In this document: positions 41,082 through 50,078 of the stretch, in pieces
Layout of the letters: each line of letters begins with the position of its first letter
How positions within the stretch are numbered: the stretch's first letter is position 1
Source: an uncultured Prevotellaceae bacterium
Lineage (GTDB): Bacteria > Bacteroidota > Bacteroidia > Bacteroidales > Bacteroidaceae
Assembly: GCA_900316315.1 (NCBI GenBank)
Contig: ONCK01000006.1
Location: 82,109 to 146,108, forward strand
Length of the DNA: 64,000 nt
Direction: 5' to 3'
Notes under the pieces: model-generated
What the model was told of the DNA's origin: nothing
The model's database searches: none
Seen by the model: only the letters and a program-made list of their open reading frames with translations
Translations under genes and position numbers: made by a program

Positions 41082-42512
41082 ATGACACGCAATAAGAAGC
41101 CCCTTCCGATACTGGAGCATGTGACCATGACAGGATTTGCCGCTGAGGGTAAGTCCGTGGCACGCGTAGACGGCTATGTCGTCTTTGTTCCCTTTGTGGT
41201 GCCGGGCGATGTCGTCGACCTGCAGGTCACGCGTAAGAAACACAGCTATATGGAGGCTCGGGCTATCAAGTTTTATGAATATTCGGCAGACAGGGTTACG
41301 CCTCTTTGTCCTCACTTCGGCGTATGCGGCGGCTGCAAGTGGCAGATGCTCAACTACGCCAAGCAACTCGAGTACAAGCAGCAGCAAGTCGTCGACCAAC
41401 TGATACGCCTGGGCAAACTCGATATTCCAGAGGTACGTCCGATCTTGGGTGCAACGCATATTGAGCGGTACCGCAACAAACTGGAGTTTAGCTTCAGCAA
41501 CAAGCGCTGGCTCACGACTGAGGAGGTGGCTGCCGATGTCAAGTATGACTGTATGGACGCCGTTGGTTTCCATATACCAGGCGCCTTTGACAAGGTATTG
41601 GACGTCACCGACTGCCATCTGATGGACGATCTGCAAAACCGTGTGCGCAATGGCTTGCGCTCCTTTGCCTTGGATCATCACATCAGTTTCTTTGATCTGC
41701 GACAGCAGACAGGTCTGTTGCGCGACATGATGTTTCGTCTGTCCAATAGTGGCGAGGCCATGCTGCTGATGCAGTTTCATATCACCAATGAAGCAGAGCG
41801 TGCGCAGAGTCAGGCAGTGCTGGAGTATCTTGCAAGCCACTTCGACGAGCTCACGACCATTGTCTGGGTCAACAATCTCAAGGCCAATGACACCATAGGA
41901 GACCTACCTGTTGAGGTCTACAAGGGGCGTGGCTATGTACTGGAGTTGATGGAGGACTTGAAGTTTAAGGTCGGGCCAAAGAGTTTTTACCAGACCAACA
42001 ATGAACAAGCCTACAATCTCTATAAGGTGGTGCGCGATTTCTGCGGTCTGACAGGGCACGAACTCGTGTACGACCTCTACACGGGTACAGGCACGATAGC
42101 CAATTTTGTCGCCCGTCGCGCCCGTCGCGTCATCGGCATCGAGTATGTTCCGGAGGCTATCGAGGACGCTAAGGTCAATGCACGACTTAATAGCATTGAC
42201 AATGCCGAATTTTTGGCTGGAGATATGAAGGAGGTACTCACAGACAGTTTCGTCCAGAGGCACGGTCGTCCTGACGTGCTCATCACGGATCCGCCTCGTG
42301 TTGGCATGCACAAGGACGTGGTCAGCGTTATCCTCCATACGCGGCCGGAGCGCATTGTCTATGTCAGTTGCAATCCTGCCACTCAGGCACGCGATGCCCA
42401 GCTACTGGCAGCTGACTATGACATCATCGCTATACAGCCAGTCGACATGTTCCCCCATACGCAGCACATTGAGAATGTCATGCTGCTTCAAGCCAAGCCA
42501 CAGGCAGAGTAA
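41082..42512 (+). CDS. rlmD: 23S rRNA (uracil-5-)-methyltransferase, RlmD/RumA family
   Basis: The 476-residue enzyme uses S-adenosylmethionine to make 5-methyluridine in 23S rRNA. A TRAM domain (about 5-65) precedes the iron-sulfur cluster cysteines in CPHFGVCGGCKW. The methyltransferase fold shows DLYTGTGTIANFVA and the catalytic motif ITDPPRVGMH ... VYVSCNPATQARD, with the nucleophile Cys in SCNPAT. RlmD and the related RlmC or TrmA are hard to separate by eye, so the exact target uridine is uncertain. Confidence 0.88.
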   Translation: MTRNKKPLPILEHVTMTGFAAEGKSVARVDGYVVFVPFVVPGDVVDLQVTRKKHSYMEARAIKFYEYSADRVTPLCPHFGVCGGCKWQMLNYAKQLEYKQQQVVDQLIRLGKLDIPEVRPILGATHIERYRNKLEFSFSNKRWLTTEEVAADVKYDCMDAVGFHIPGAFDKVLDVTDCHLMDDLQNRVRNGLRSFALDHHISFFDLRQQTGLLRDMMFRLSNSGEAMLLMQFHITNEAERAQSQAVLEYLASHFDELTTIVWVNNLKANDTIGDLPVEVYKGRGYVLELMEDLKFKVGPKSFYQTNNEQAYNLYKVVRDFCGLTGHELVYDLYTGTGTIANFVARRARRVIGIEYVPEAIEDAKVNARLNSIDNAEFLAGDMKEVLTDSFVQRHGRPDVLITDPPRVGMHKDVVSVILHTRPERIVYVSCNPATQARDAQLLAADYDIIAIQPVDMFPHTQHIENVMLLQAKPQAE

Positions 42513-42515
42513 GCC

Positions 42516-43229
42516 ATGCACAGTTCCCATACCTACAATGCGACTGTTGATCGTCTGCTGCGCGGCTACCTGAGTGCAGAAGACTATCAAGGCCTGCTGG
42601 CCTATCTCGGTCGACTGACCAGCAGTCAGTTTCGCTCTGCCGGGGCGATGATGGCGGAGACCATCCTGCCCGCGCAGGAGGAGGAGGTATACTGGCATGC
42701 CTTTGACCAGCTCTATCATGAGAGTCCCAAGGCATGGCTGGGAACACTGCTCAAAGCAGCTGCTGAGCGGTATAGCCACGGTAAGCTCCGGCTTGATAAC
42801 CCCATCTTCATCTCCCTCTGTGAGGAGTTGGCTCAGAAAAAGCGAGAAATCGACGAGGTCAAGGTGCAGCGTGCGCTGCTCCCGCTGTTGCGGCAACCCG
42901 AAGAGGTGGCAGACCTGCTGCGCTGGCTAGGTGTCGACACGCCGCGGCGTATCGTCTTGGTACTGTTGCCCATTGCCACTCTGCCCTCACGCTATGTCCT
43001 CTTTCAGCAGTTGAGAAGGCTCGACCACGAGCCAGGGCTCCTTACGCGATGCTGTACAGCCCTGATGCAGCATGGCGGAGACCAGGACTTCAATCTGGTC
43101 AGCATCATTCGCAATTACTTCGATCTCCCGGCTGTCAAGGGCGTATTTTCTCTCAGACTCAATCCTTATCAGCTTTCACGTCTTGAAACCAACTATGAAG
43201 ACTTTTGCAAAATCATTACTAGCATTTAG
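42516..43229 (+). CDS. helical protein of unknown function
   Basis: The 237-residue product has no signal peptide or membrane segment and is predicted to be mostly helical (AETILPAQEEEVYWHAFDQLYHE, EEVADLLRWLGV, RYVLFQQLRRLDHEPGLLTRC). I do not recognise the family. It begins 3 bases after rlmD and its last 35 bases overlap the start of the metallo-hydrolase lipoprotein gene, so it is embedded in an operon with a repair and RNA-modification flavour. Confidence 0.75.
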   Translation: MHSSHTYNATVDRLLRGYLSAEDYQGLLAYLGRLTSSQFRSAGAMMAETILPAQEEEVYWHAFDQLYHESPKAWLGTLLKAAAERYSHGKLRLDNPIFISLCEELAQKKREIDEVKVQRALLPLLRQPEEVADLLRWLGVDTPRRIVLVLLPIATLPSRYVLFQQLRRLDHEPGLLTRCCTALMQHGGDQDFNLVSIIRNYFDLPAVKGVFSLRLNPYQLSRLETNYEDFCKIITSI

Positions 43230-43986
43230 CATCCTGCTTATCATGCTTGCCATGTCATCATGCTCACACCGCCGCCCGGAGAAGGCACGTCCCGAATTTG
43301 CCCATCCTGCCTATCTCAACGAGGCTACTGACTCTTTCCAGACAGATGAAGGGCGTCAGGTCTATGTCACGCTGCTGGGACACGCCTCTCTGCTGCTGAC
43401 CATCGAGGGCCACGCCATCTATGTGGATCCTGTGAGCCAGTACCTCAGTCGTCAGGATCTGCCTCAGGCAGAGTGCATCATCATCACCCATGAGCATCCC
43501 GATCACTTTGACCAGCAGGCGATCAGCCGTCTCTCTGGCACGGCAGATGTGCCGGTCATCGCGCCGGAGAATGTGGTGCAGCAGCTCGGCAAGGGCCAGG
43601 TGATGCACAATGGCGACAGCATAGCATGGCCCAATGGCATGCAGGTGCGTGCGGTGGCCGCTTACAACACTACGCCAGACCATCTCAAGTATCATCCCAA
43701 GGGTACTGGCAATGGATATGTGATATCGCTCGACGGACTCCATATCTATATCGCAGGAGATACCGAGCCCATCCCCGAGATGCGGAAACTGGGTGAGATA
43801 GACGTCGCCTTCCTACCTGTCAATCAGCCATATACCATGACGCCGGCCCAGGCACGTGAGGCTGCGCTGGCTATCAAACCGGCCATCCTCTATCCCTATC
43901 ATTTCAGCCAGACTCCCGTCGGTCAGATAACCAAGGCTTTAGGGCAAATCGACGGTACCGAACTGCGCATGCGCGCGATGCAGTAG
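43195..43986 (+). CDS. metallo-beta-lactamase-fold lipoprotein (UlaG-like)
   Basis: The 263-residue product starts with a lipoprotein signal (LLIMLAMSSC, Cys23). The fold begins with VTLLGHASLLL and IYVDPV, followed by the metal site THEHPDHFD (His99, His101, Asp103, His104) and YIAGDTE, which supplies a bridging aspartate. This is the UlaG-like branch of the metallo-hydrolases; the substrate is unknown. The ATG at 43195 is chosen because it starts the lipoprotein signal; an open frame extends upstream to 43072 within the previous gene. It closes the run that begins at 36.5 kb. Confidence 0.85.
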   Translation: MKTFAKSLLAFSILLIMLAMSSCSHRRPEKARPEFAHPAYLNEATDSFQTDEGRQVYVTLLGHASLLLTIEGHAIYVDPVSQYLSRQDLPQAECIIITHEHPDHFDQQAISRLSGTADVPVIAPENVVQQLGKGQVMHNGDSIAWPNGMQVRAVAAYNTTPDHLKYHPKGTGNGYVISLDGLHIYIAGDTEPIPEMRKLGEIDVAFLPVNQPYTMTPAQAREAALAIKPAILYPYHFSQTPVGQITKALGQIDGTELRMRAMQ

Positions 43987-44510
43987 AGACATACAGCGGA
44001 GTTCTGCAAACAGGGGCCGATCTAGCTTAAACTACATCTGACTTAGTTTTTTTTAGGTCCGGCCTTGTTTTTGGGAGCTTGTATCCCTTTACTCTGGTGT
44101 TGCTGTTTTGTACAGTCGAGAGGAAAATCTGTTGCCGCACTTTCTGAGGGTCGAGTGGACACAGGGCGATACGTTTCTGTTTGGATTCCCTATAGTCTGT
44201 TTCGAGTAGGCTCCGTTCTCACTATGTAGGCCTTCTCTGTTGGCGTATAAATCAAACAAAAGTGCAGATATCCTTATCAATTTTATTACCTTTGCATGGC
44301 GAAGGGATAAGACAAGCTCCTCATGTGCTATTGAGATGGATATTTGTTTGGCACGGTTAGGCCGGTGACAGTAGAAGTTTTGGGTGAGCCGGACGGGCGC
44401 TGCAGGCAGTGAGAGGACATTTAGGGCCAGTCATGCCCTTGGGATTGTCCGTGAGGCGCATAGGATGTAAATTTATATTGGGTAATTATAATCAAAAAAA
44501 CAATTATAAG
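43987..44510. other. non-coding interval with a repeat copy
   Basis: About 520 bases. It carries repeat copy 4 (44014-44070) and a TACCTTTG box at 44287-44294 that could be a -7 element but lacks a -33 partner. No gene is credible. Confidence 0.5.
44014..44070 (-). repeat. dispersed intergenic repeat, copy 4 (inverted)
   Basis: On the minus strand it reads CAAGGCCGGACC, an A-rich stretch, then GTCAGATGTAGTTTAAGCT and the start of another unit (AGATCGG). The central unit differs from the 28.3 kb copy at one position in 19. Confidence 0.65.
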
Positions 44511-44990
44511 ATGAAAAAGACAGGATGGATTAGTTTGCTGATGCTATTGACCATCGGCATGTTGGCGTTTGCCTCTTGCTCCGACGATGATGACGCCCCC
44601 TCAGAGCAGGAGGTGAAGGAGCATATTGTGGGTACATGGCAAAGCACACATATCTCTGGGTATTGGTATGATGATAATGACGAAAATAGCATTGTCAAAG
44701 TGGACAGAGAGCTGAAGAGTGCCGAGCAGCATCGCATCCATATCTTGCAAGACGGCTCTTTCTATGAGTACCGTTACTCTACTTTCACTTCATCATGGTA
44801 TCCTGAGGGCGATAGCCAGAACTATACGATCAGTGAAAACAAGTTTATCGTCACCAAGAAGTATGGCTCGTTGTCGTCAAAGTACGTTTATACTGTCATT
44901 TCCATTAGCGACAACACCCTTGTCCTCGGCGGTTGTCTCGATGAAGGCTCGAAGTATACCTATCGTTTGACCTACAAGAGGGTAAGCTAG
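44511..44990 (+). CDS. lipocalin-like lipoprotein
   Basis: The 159-residue product has a lipoprotein signal (GMLAFASC, Cys23) followed by an acidic DDDD linker and a beta-rich domain starting VGTWQSTHISG, which is the entry strand of the lipocalin-like domain common in Bacteroidota lipoproteins. Further strands (IHILQDGSFYEYRYS, NKFIVTKKY, TLVLGGCL) support a small barrel. The ATG at 44511 begins the signal. A long bidirectional terminator follows. The ligand is unknown. Confidence 0.8.
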   Translation: MKKTGWISLLMLLTIGMLAFASCSDDDDAPSEQEVKEHIVGTWQSTHISGYWYDDNDENSIVKVDRELKSAEQHRIHILQDGSFYEYRYSTFTSSWYPEGDSQNYTISENKFIVTKKYGSLSSKYVYTVISISDNTLVLGGCLDEGSKYTYRLTYKRVS

Positions 44991-45009
44991 TTGCGACGAA
45001 GCAACAGAG

Positions 45010-45055
45010 ACAGAGGGCTGTACCTATAAGGGGAACTTATAGTACAGCCCTCTGT
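45010..45055. terminator. bidirectional terminator hairpin
   Basis: Arms 45010-45030 and 45036-45055 pair over 20 bases with a single bulged C and a GGGAA loop. It separates the plus-strand lipocalin gene from the minus-strand operon ending with rseP and could serve both. Confidence 0.8.
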
Positions 45056-45160
45056 GTAATGTATTCTCTTGAGGATGAGGTTGTCAGACTGTCGCTCTGG
45101 AGCAGACCCGCCGCAGACCTGTGGCAGACGTTACAGGAGATGTGGGCGCAAAGATTGCCC

Positions 45161-46549
45161 CTACTTGATGAGGAAGTTGACGATATCGTTGCGTATAGCC
45201 CAGACCATCAGAAGCAGGAGAAGGCTGATGCCGATCAACTCGGCCCGTTCCATGACTTTGTCGCTGGGCTTGCGCCTTGTGACCATCTCTATAATCAGGA
45301 AGAGCACATGGCCGCCGTCGAGGGCAGGAATGGGCAGGATATTCATAAAGGCCAGTATGATGCTGATGAAAGCGGTAAGTTCCCAGAAGCGGTACCAGCT
45401 CCAATAGGCGGGAAACATGCTGCCGATGGCGCCAAAGCTACCGATGCTCTGGGCGCCCTCCTTGGTAAAGATATACTTGAGATCGCCAACATAGCCCTTG
45501 AGCACCTGTACGCCGTGATTTATTCCGGCGGGGAAGGAGGAGAAGAAGCCATAGTGCTGGGTGACGGGCTTGTAGTAAGTAAGCAGCGAGCTTTGACCTA
45601 CGCCCATCATCAGGTTGTCGTCAAGCATCATGTGCAGGGTGTCGGTCTTGCCGGTCGCGGCATGGTATATGGCGACTGTCACGTGGCGGGCTTGTAGGCT
45701 GTCATCAGTAGGCGCTCCCTTGAGACGCTTGTGCATGCGTGAGATGAGGCTGTTGTATTCGCCCCAGGTCTCGAGCGGTGTGCCATTGAAGGCCACGATC
45801 CGGTCTCCGGCCTTGATGGCGGCCTTGGCGGCGGCTCCGTCACCCAGCACAGTGTCGATGCGCGAGGGGAGGTAGGGGAGGACGAATGGCGTCTCGGCTC
45901 TGAACATCTCCAGCATATTGAGTCCGCCATCGGGGATATTGACCTTGACCTCACGGCCCTTGCGGTTGACGACGACGTATCGGGCGGTGGAGATGTCACG
46001 ATAGGTGTCGGAGATATTGGTGTTGCTGTCGAAGCTCTTGAAAGCCTTGGTGTCAGTACGCAGCAAGATGTCGCCGTCCTCAAAACCGAGGGCCTTGGCT
46101 TGAGTGTTGAACTTCATGCCCATCTTCATCTGACTCATTGGGATGTAGGTGTCGCCCCAATGAAAGAGGATCATGGAGTAGATGAAGAGCGCCACGAGGA
46201 AGTTGACCAGTACGCCGCCTATCATGATGAATAAGCGTTGCCAAGCGGGATGCGAACGAAATTCCCACGGTTGTGCAGGCTGCTTCATCTGTTGGGTGTC
46301 CATACTCTCATCGATCATGCCGGCAATCTTGACATAGCCGCCAAGGGGCAGCCAGCCGATGGCGTAGGTGGTGTCACTGTGCTTGGGCTTCCACTTAAAT
46401 GGCGTGAACCATGGGTCGAAGAAGAGACAAAACTTCTCTACTCTTACCTTGAAGAGCTTGGCAAAGAAGAAGTGTCCCCCCTCGTGGAGCACGATGAGCA
46501 GGGAGAGGCAGAGGATGAGTTGAAGCGCACGTATAATAAATGTTTCCAT
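45161..46549 (-). CDS. rseP: RIP metalloprotease RseP
   Basis: The 462-residue membrane protease cleaves transmembrane substrates such as anti-sigma factors and signal-peptide remnants. The zinc motif HEGGH is at residues 22-26 in the first helix, the second metal motif is NILPIPALDGGH near residue 410, and a PDZ domain (about 230-310, KAAIKAGDRIVAFNGTPLETW) lies between. It is the last gene of the unit tsaB-DUF4290-rimM-dxr-rseP, 59 bases after dxr. Confidence 0.94.
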   Translation of the reverse strand: METFIIRALQLILCLSLLIVLHEGGHFFFAKLFKVRVEKFCLFFDPWFTPFKWKPKHSDTTYAIGWLPLGGYVKIAGMIDESMDTQQMKQPAQPWEFRSHPAWQRLFIMIGGVLVNFLVALFIYSMILFHWGDTYIPMSQMKMGMKFNTQAKALGFEDGDILLRTDTKAFKSFDSNTNISDTYRDISTARYVVVNRKGREVKVNIPDGGLNMLEMFRAETPFVLPYLPSRIDTVLGDGAAAKAAIKAGDRIVAFNGTPLETWGEYNSLISRMHKRLKGAPTDDSLQARHVTVAIYHAATGKTDTLHMMLDDNLMMGVGQSSLLTYYKPVTQHYGFFSSFPAGINHGVQVLKGYVGDLKYIFTKEGAQSIGSFGAIGSMFPAYWSWYRFWELTAFISIILAFMNILPIPALDGGHVLFLIIEMVTRRKPSDKVMERAELIGISLLLLLMVWAIRNDIVNFLIK

Positions 46550-46608
46550 GGTCGTACTTTAGGGTTTGTAATGGAGATTGTTGATGAGTTAATGGATTGT
46601 TTTACGGT

Positions 46609-47763
46609 CTATGGCTTGATGAGGGCTTGTGCGTCAAGGCGTGCCTGACGGTCGGTGTCCCGATAGACATCGAGGTCGGCGTTGGCGTCAAAATCGGTCT
46701 CGTCGATGACCTGTCGGATCACTTGATAAATGCCGTTGTAGGAGAGACGGCCCTGGCGGAAGGCGAGATTGGCCACCTCGTTGGCGGCATTGAGTGCACA
46801 AGGGATGTTGCCGCCGCGCTGTGTCGCCTCATAGGCCAGCGAGAGGCAGGGAAAGCGATCCGTATCGGGCTTCTCAAAGGTGAGCTGTCCGACCTCAAAG
46901 AGATTAAGACGCTTGCCGGAGAGGGGAAGACGTGAAGGGTAGGAGAGGGCATACTGGATTGGCAGACGCATGTCGGGGATACCCAGTTGGGCCTTAACGC
47001 TGCCATCGCTAAATTGCACTGCGCTGTGCACGATGCTCTGCGGATGTACGTGGACCTCAATCTTGCTGGCATCGACACCAAAGAGCCACTTCGCCTCGAT
47101 GACCTCAAATCCCTTGTTCATCATAGTCGCCGAGTCGATGGTGATTTTGTCTCCCATCACCCAGGTGGGGTGGTGGAGGGCGTCGGCGGCTGTGACATGG
47201 TCAAGCTGCTCGCGGGTGAACTTGCGGAAGGGGCCTCCGGAAGCCGTGAGGATGATCTTGTCAATCTCATTGTTGCCCTCGCCGGCGAGACACTGGAAGA
47301 TGGCCGAGTGTTCGCTGTCGACGGGGAGAATGGCCACCTTGTACTGAGCTGCCAGTGACTGTACCAACTGGCCTCCCACGACGAGGGTCTCCTTGTTGGC
47401 CAGGGCAATCGTCTTGCAGGCCATAATGGCGGCTAGCGTGGGCTCGAGGCCGGCAAATCCGACCAGCGCGCTGACGACTACGTCTACGGAGGGCATGGTG
47501 ACGACCTCCCGGAGAGCCTTTGCGCCGGCGTATACCTTGACATCCGTGTCGGCGAGAGCGTCGCGCACCTCGGCATACTTGGCCTCATTGGCGATAACGA
47601 CGGCATCAGGAGCAAACTGGCGGGCCTGGGCAATCAGCTTGGAGGCATTGCTACCTGCAGTGAGCACGCGGGCTTCATAGAGGTCGCTATGCTCGGCTAT
47701 GACATCGAGAGTCTGGGTGCCGATGGAACCGGTTGAACCTAAGATGGCTATTTTCTTTTTCAT
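46609..47763 (-). CDS. dxr: 1-deoxy-D-xylulose 5-phosphate reductoisomerase
   Basis: The 384-residue enzyme makes 2-C-methylerythritol 4-phosphate in the MEP isoprenoid pathway. The NADPH site ILGSTGSIGTQTL is at residues 6-18. The metal and substrate regions LPVDSEHSAIFQ, LTASGGPFR and MGDKITIDSATMMNKGFEVIEA are complete. It starts 3 bases after rimM. Dxr and RseP are neighbours in many bacteria. Confidence 0.97.
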   Translation of the reverse strand: MKKKIAILGSTGSIGTQTLDVIAEHSDLYEARVLTAGSNASKLIAQARQFAPDAVVIANEAKYAEVRDALADTDVKVYAGAKALREVVTMPSVDVVVSALVGFAGLEPTLAAIMACKTIALANKETLVVGGQLVQSLAAQYKVAILPVDSEHSAIFQCLAGEGNNEIDKIILTASGGPFRKFTREQLDHVTAADALHHPTWVMGDKITIDSATMMNKGFEVIEAKWLFGVDASKIEVHVHPQSIVHSAVQFSDGSVKAQLGIPDMRLPIQYALSYPSRLPLSGKRLNLFEVGQLTFEKPDTDRFPCLSLAYEATQRGGNIPCALNAANEVANLAFRQGRLSYNGIYQVIRQVIDETDFDANADLDVYRDTDRQARLDAQALIKP

Positions 47764-47766
47764 TGG

Positions 47767-48318
47767 CTAGTTATTGAGAGTAAGCAGCCCGTCGGGCAAG
47801 TCCATGAGGATGGAGCGCCGCGGCTCATCCACAGACTTGACGAGTTGCGGATGAAAGGGAAGGATAAATTCTCGTTCCTGGCTGTCGTGTACGTAGAGGA
47901 GGACGTTGGCAGATTGGTCATCGATATCAACGATTTCACCGATGAGTCCGTGATTGACATCAGACACCGTGTAGCCGAGCAGGAAACGCCAGTCGTCGGT
48001 GTCTGCCTCCCGAGGAGGTACATCGGCTTTGGGATACATGACGCAGGAACCGACCAGCAATTGTGCGTCAGACGCAGAGGAGATGCCTTCGAGTTGAAGC
48101 AGAGCGTATTGTCGGCTGCGAAGCGAACAGGAGGTGACGAAGTAGGGGACGGGTAGACCATCGATGGCGACGAAGACATACTCGGGATCGATGCGCTCCA
48201 GGAGGTCATCGTTGAGCGCGACTTCCAGTTTGCCCTTGATGCCGTGTGCACTGACGACCTTGCCTATCTGATAGAGGTCGGATGCTGACAGGTAATGCTT
48301 CATCCCTGCCTCGGTCAT
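47767..48318 (-). CDS. rimM: 16S rRNA processing protein RimM
   Basis: The 183-residue assembly factor of the 30S subunit has an N-terminal domain beginning YQIGKVVSAHGIKGKLEV (the usual GxxxxxHGxxGxxxV pattern) and a C-terminal PRC-barrel (LLGYTVSDVNHGLIGEIVDI to FILPFHPQLV). Its start overlaps the stop of the DUF4290 gene by 4 bases, and dxr follows after 3 bases, so it is tightly coupled within the operon. Confidence 0.93.
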   Translation of the reverse strand: MTEAGMKHYLSASDLYQIGKVVSAHGIKGKLEVALNDDLLERIDPEYVFVAIDGLPVPYFVTSCSLRSRQYALLQLEGISSASDAQLLVGSCVMYPKADVPPREADTDDWRFLLGYTVSDVNHGLIGEIVDIDDQSANVLLYVHDSQEREFILPFHPQLVKSVDEPRRSILMDLPDGLLTLNN

Positions 48319-48908
48319 TTGGATTTGCGTTGTCTGCGGCTAGACTTGCTGGTAGGATCGTGGGCCGGCATTGTCTTGGCATATTTGACCTGATTGGCAG
48401 CCACTGAGACGCGTCCGTCGGTCAGATGGTTGATGTCATCAGCAATCTTTTGCTCGTTGAGCGCATTTTTGTTCCAGTAGTAGAGGTCCTTCTTCATCTG
48501 GTTGGCAGCGAGTTCGGTGAGGCGGTCGCGCTCTGGCGATGGCTCCATCTTGGAGATCTCGTCGAGGAGTTTCTCTACGAGATGTCCATAGTGGCGTAGC
48601 TTGATGGGCTTCATCGGGTAGGGGAGACGCTTGGGCTTCTGCTTGTGGTCAGGCGCCGGGACCTCATAGGGCCAGTCGATGTCGAGCTTGTAGTGGGACA
48701 TCATGGCGAGGTGGTCCCAGAGCATCTGGTCAAAGTCGGCCGGACGTTGGTCCTTGGGATAAATCAGAGCCATGACTCTGATGATACGCTGGCAGCATTT
48801 CTGCCTTGTCGCGCGGTCTTGGATGGTCAGAGCGTAGTCTACCATATTCTGGATAATACGTCCGTACTCCGGCAGGACGAGACGTTCACGCTGAGTATTG
48901 TAGTCCAT
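48315..48908 (-). CDS. DUF4290 family protein
   Basis: The 197-residue product begins MDYNTQRERLVLPEYGRIIQNMV, which I recognise as the Bacteroidota DUF4290 family, mainly helical with a basic C-terminus (SKSSRRQRKSK). The function is unknown, but its usual company is envelope and ribosome genes. It starts 6 bases after tsaB and overlaps rimM by 4 bases. My recollection is that murA often lies between these two genes in the order; it does not here. Confidence 0.85.
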   Translation of the reverse strand: MDYNTQRERLVLPEYGRIIQNMVDYALTIQDRATRQKCCQRIIRVMALIYPKDQRPADFDQMLWDHLAMMSHYKLDIDWPYEVPAPDHKQKPKRLPYPMKPIKLRHYGHLVEKLLDEISKMEPSPERDRLTELAANQMKKDLYYWNKNALNEQKIADDINHLTDGRVSVAANQVKYAKTMPAHDPTSKSSRRQRKSK

Positions 48909-48914
48909 GTGGGA

Positions 48915-49607
48915 TTAAAAGAGTTTTTTGGGTTTGGTTGCGACGAAGTCTTTCAGATAAAAAGGCTCAAAGTAAGCGACATCCTCAGTCTTATCGGCGG
49001 CCAAGGCTTTTTCGGCCAGCGGAAGCATGTTTTTGGCCAGGGGATGGATGCCTTCGATAAAGATGGCGTTGGGGTGACGGATAGTATCCTTGCATTTGGC
49101 AGCGCCATTGCCGATAAATACGACGGGATGCTGCTCCAGATACTCGGCATAGGTCTCAGGGGTGACGATATCAGCTGCGACAGTTCTCACGGGGCGTAGG
49201 GCGCGGTCGTAGATTCCGGCATATACCTCCATGCGTCGGGCATCAATCATCGGACAGAGCAGGGCATCATCGGGAATCTCCTCATGATAGAGCAGTATGG
49301 GTACACAGAGCAACTCGAGCGTGGAGATGCTGATGAGCTTGAGGTTACGTCCGTAGCAGAGTCCTTTGGCTGTCGAGACGCCAATGCGCAGACCTGTATA
49401 GGAGCCCGGACCACTGCTTACGGCTACGGCGTCGATGGGAATGGCGTGGCTGTCGGCAAAGCTGACCACCTCGTTGACCAGCGGACCGAGGACAACATTG
49501 TGGTTGGGACCGTCATAATTTTCCTCTGAAGTGAGCACCTTGCCATCCTGACTGAGTGCGACGGAGCAGACGTCGGTGGCGGTCTCTATATGTACGATAC
49601 AAGGCAT
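48915..49607 (-). CDS. tsaB: tRNA threonylcarbamoyladenosine synthesis protein TsaB
   Basis: The 230-residue protein is the TsaB partner of TsaD in making t6A37 in tRNA. The ASKHA-type N-terminal segment HIETATDVCSVALSQDG and the signature VSSGPGSYTGLRIGVSTAKGL (about 65-85) are present. Length is normal. It is the first gene of the minus-strand unit; TAATTTTG at 49715-49708 could be its -7 box but no -33 element fits. Confidence 0.92.
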   Translation of the reverse strand: MPCIVHIETATDVCSVALSQDGKVLTSEENYDGPNHNVVLGPLVNEVVSFADSHAIPIDAVAVSSGPGSYTGLRIGVSTAKGLCYGRNLKLISISTLELLCVPILLYHEEIPDDALLCPMIDARRMEVYAGIYDRALRPVRTVAADIVTPETYAEYLEQHPVVFIGNGAAKCKDTIRHPNAIFIEGIHPLAKNMLPLAEKALAADKTEDVAYFEPFYLKDFVATKPKKLF

Positions 49608-50078
49608 TTGTCTGATAAATAAAATTGATAGAACATCCTAGACGTGACGGACCGTATCGGAGGTGCGAATACCAGGTTGCCGATTGCAGCCCACACTGTC
49701 AAGACTGCAAAATTACAAATTATCTGCCAAACTATGCTTCTGTGGCGGATACTAAATTGAGTTTGCCTTTCGGACAAATCAGACAGGCGGCCGATAGCCG
49801 TTGCTCTCTGCTGTCAGTGCCATCAGTCGTCATCTGTTGCAGGATAGCAGCTGATGCCCGCTGACCATCTCTCTGATAAATGATAGCGGGGCATGTCTCA
49901 GCGATGTCGGGCGATGGAGCTATATACGACCGACGGATACCTTGGTCAGGGCATCCGCCGGTGGATAGATGAAGGGGACAGACTCGTGTCTGGCTCCTTC
50001 CAGAGAGTATATGGGCCGTAGCTGTCCTCGGCCCATGATGCCGGCATCAAAATACAGGCAGACGAGGAGTGGAGGCAA
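49608..50078. other. non-coding interval between tsaB and the DUF362 gene
   Basis: About 470 bases without a credible gene. An 8-base perfect hairpin (ATGGGCCG 50011-50018 with CGGCCCAT 50029-50036) lies 43 bases past the DUF362 stop and may be a terminator, although no U-run follows. Confidence 0.5.

Noticed and set aside
43072..43194. Upstream extension of the metallo-hydrolase gene
   Set aside because: The extra 41 residues lie inside the previous gene and would bury the lipoprotein signal that starts at 43195.
44287..44294. TACCTTTG as promoter of the lipocalin-like gene
   Set aside because: No -33 element at 19-21 bases and the leader would exceed 200 bases; kept only as a note.
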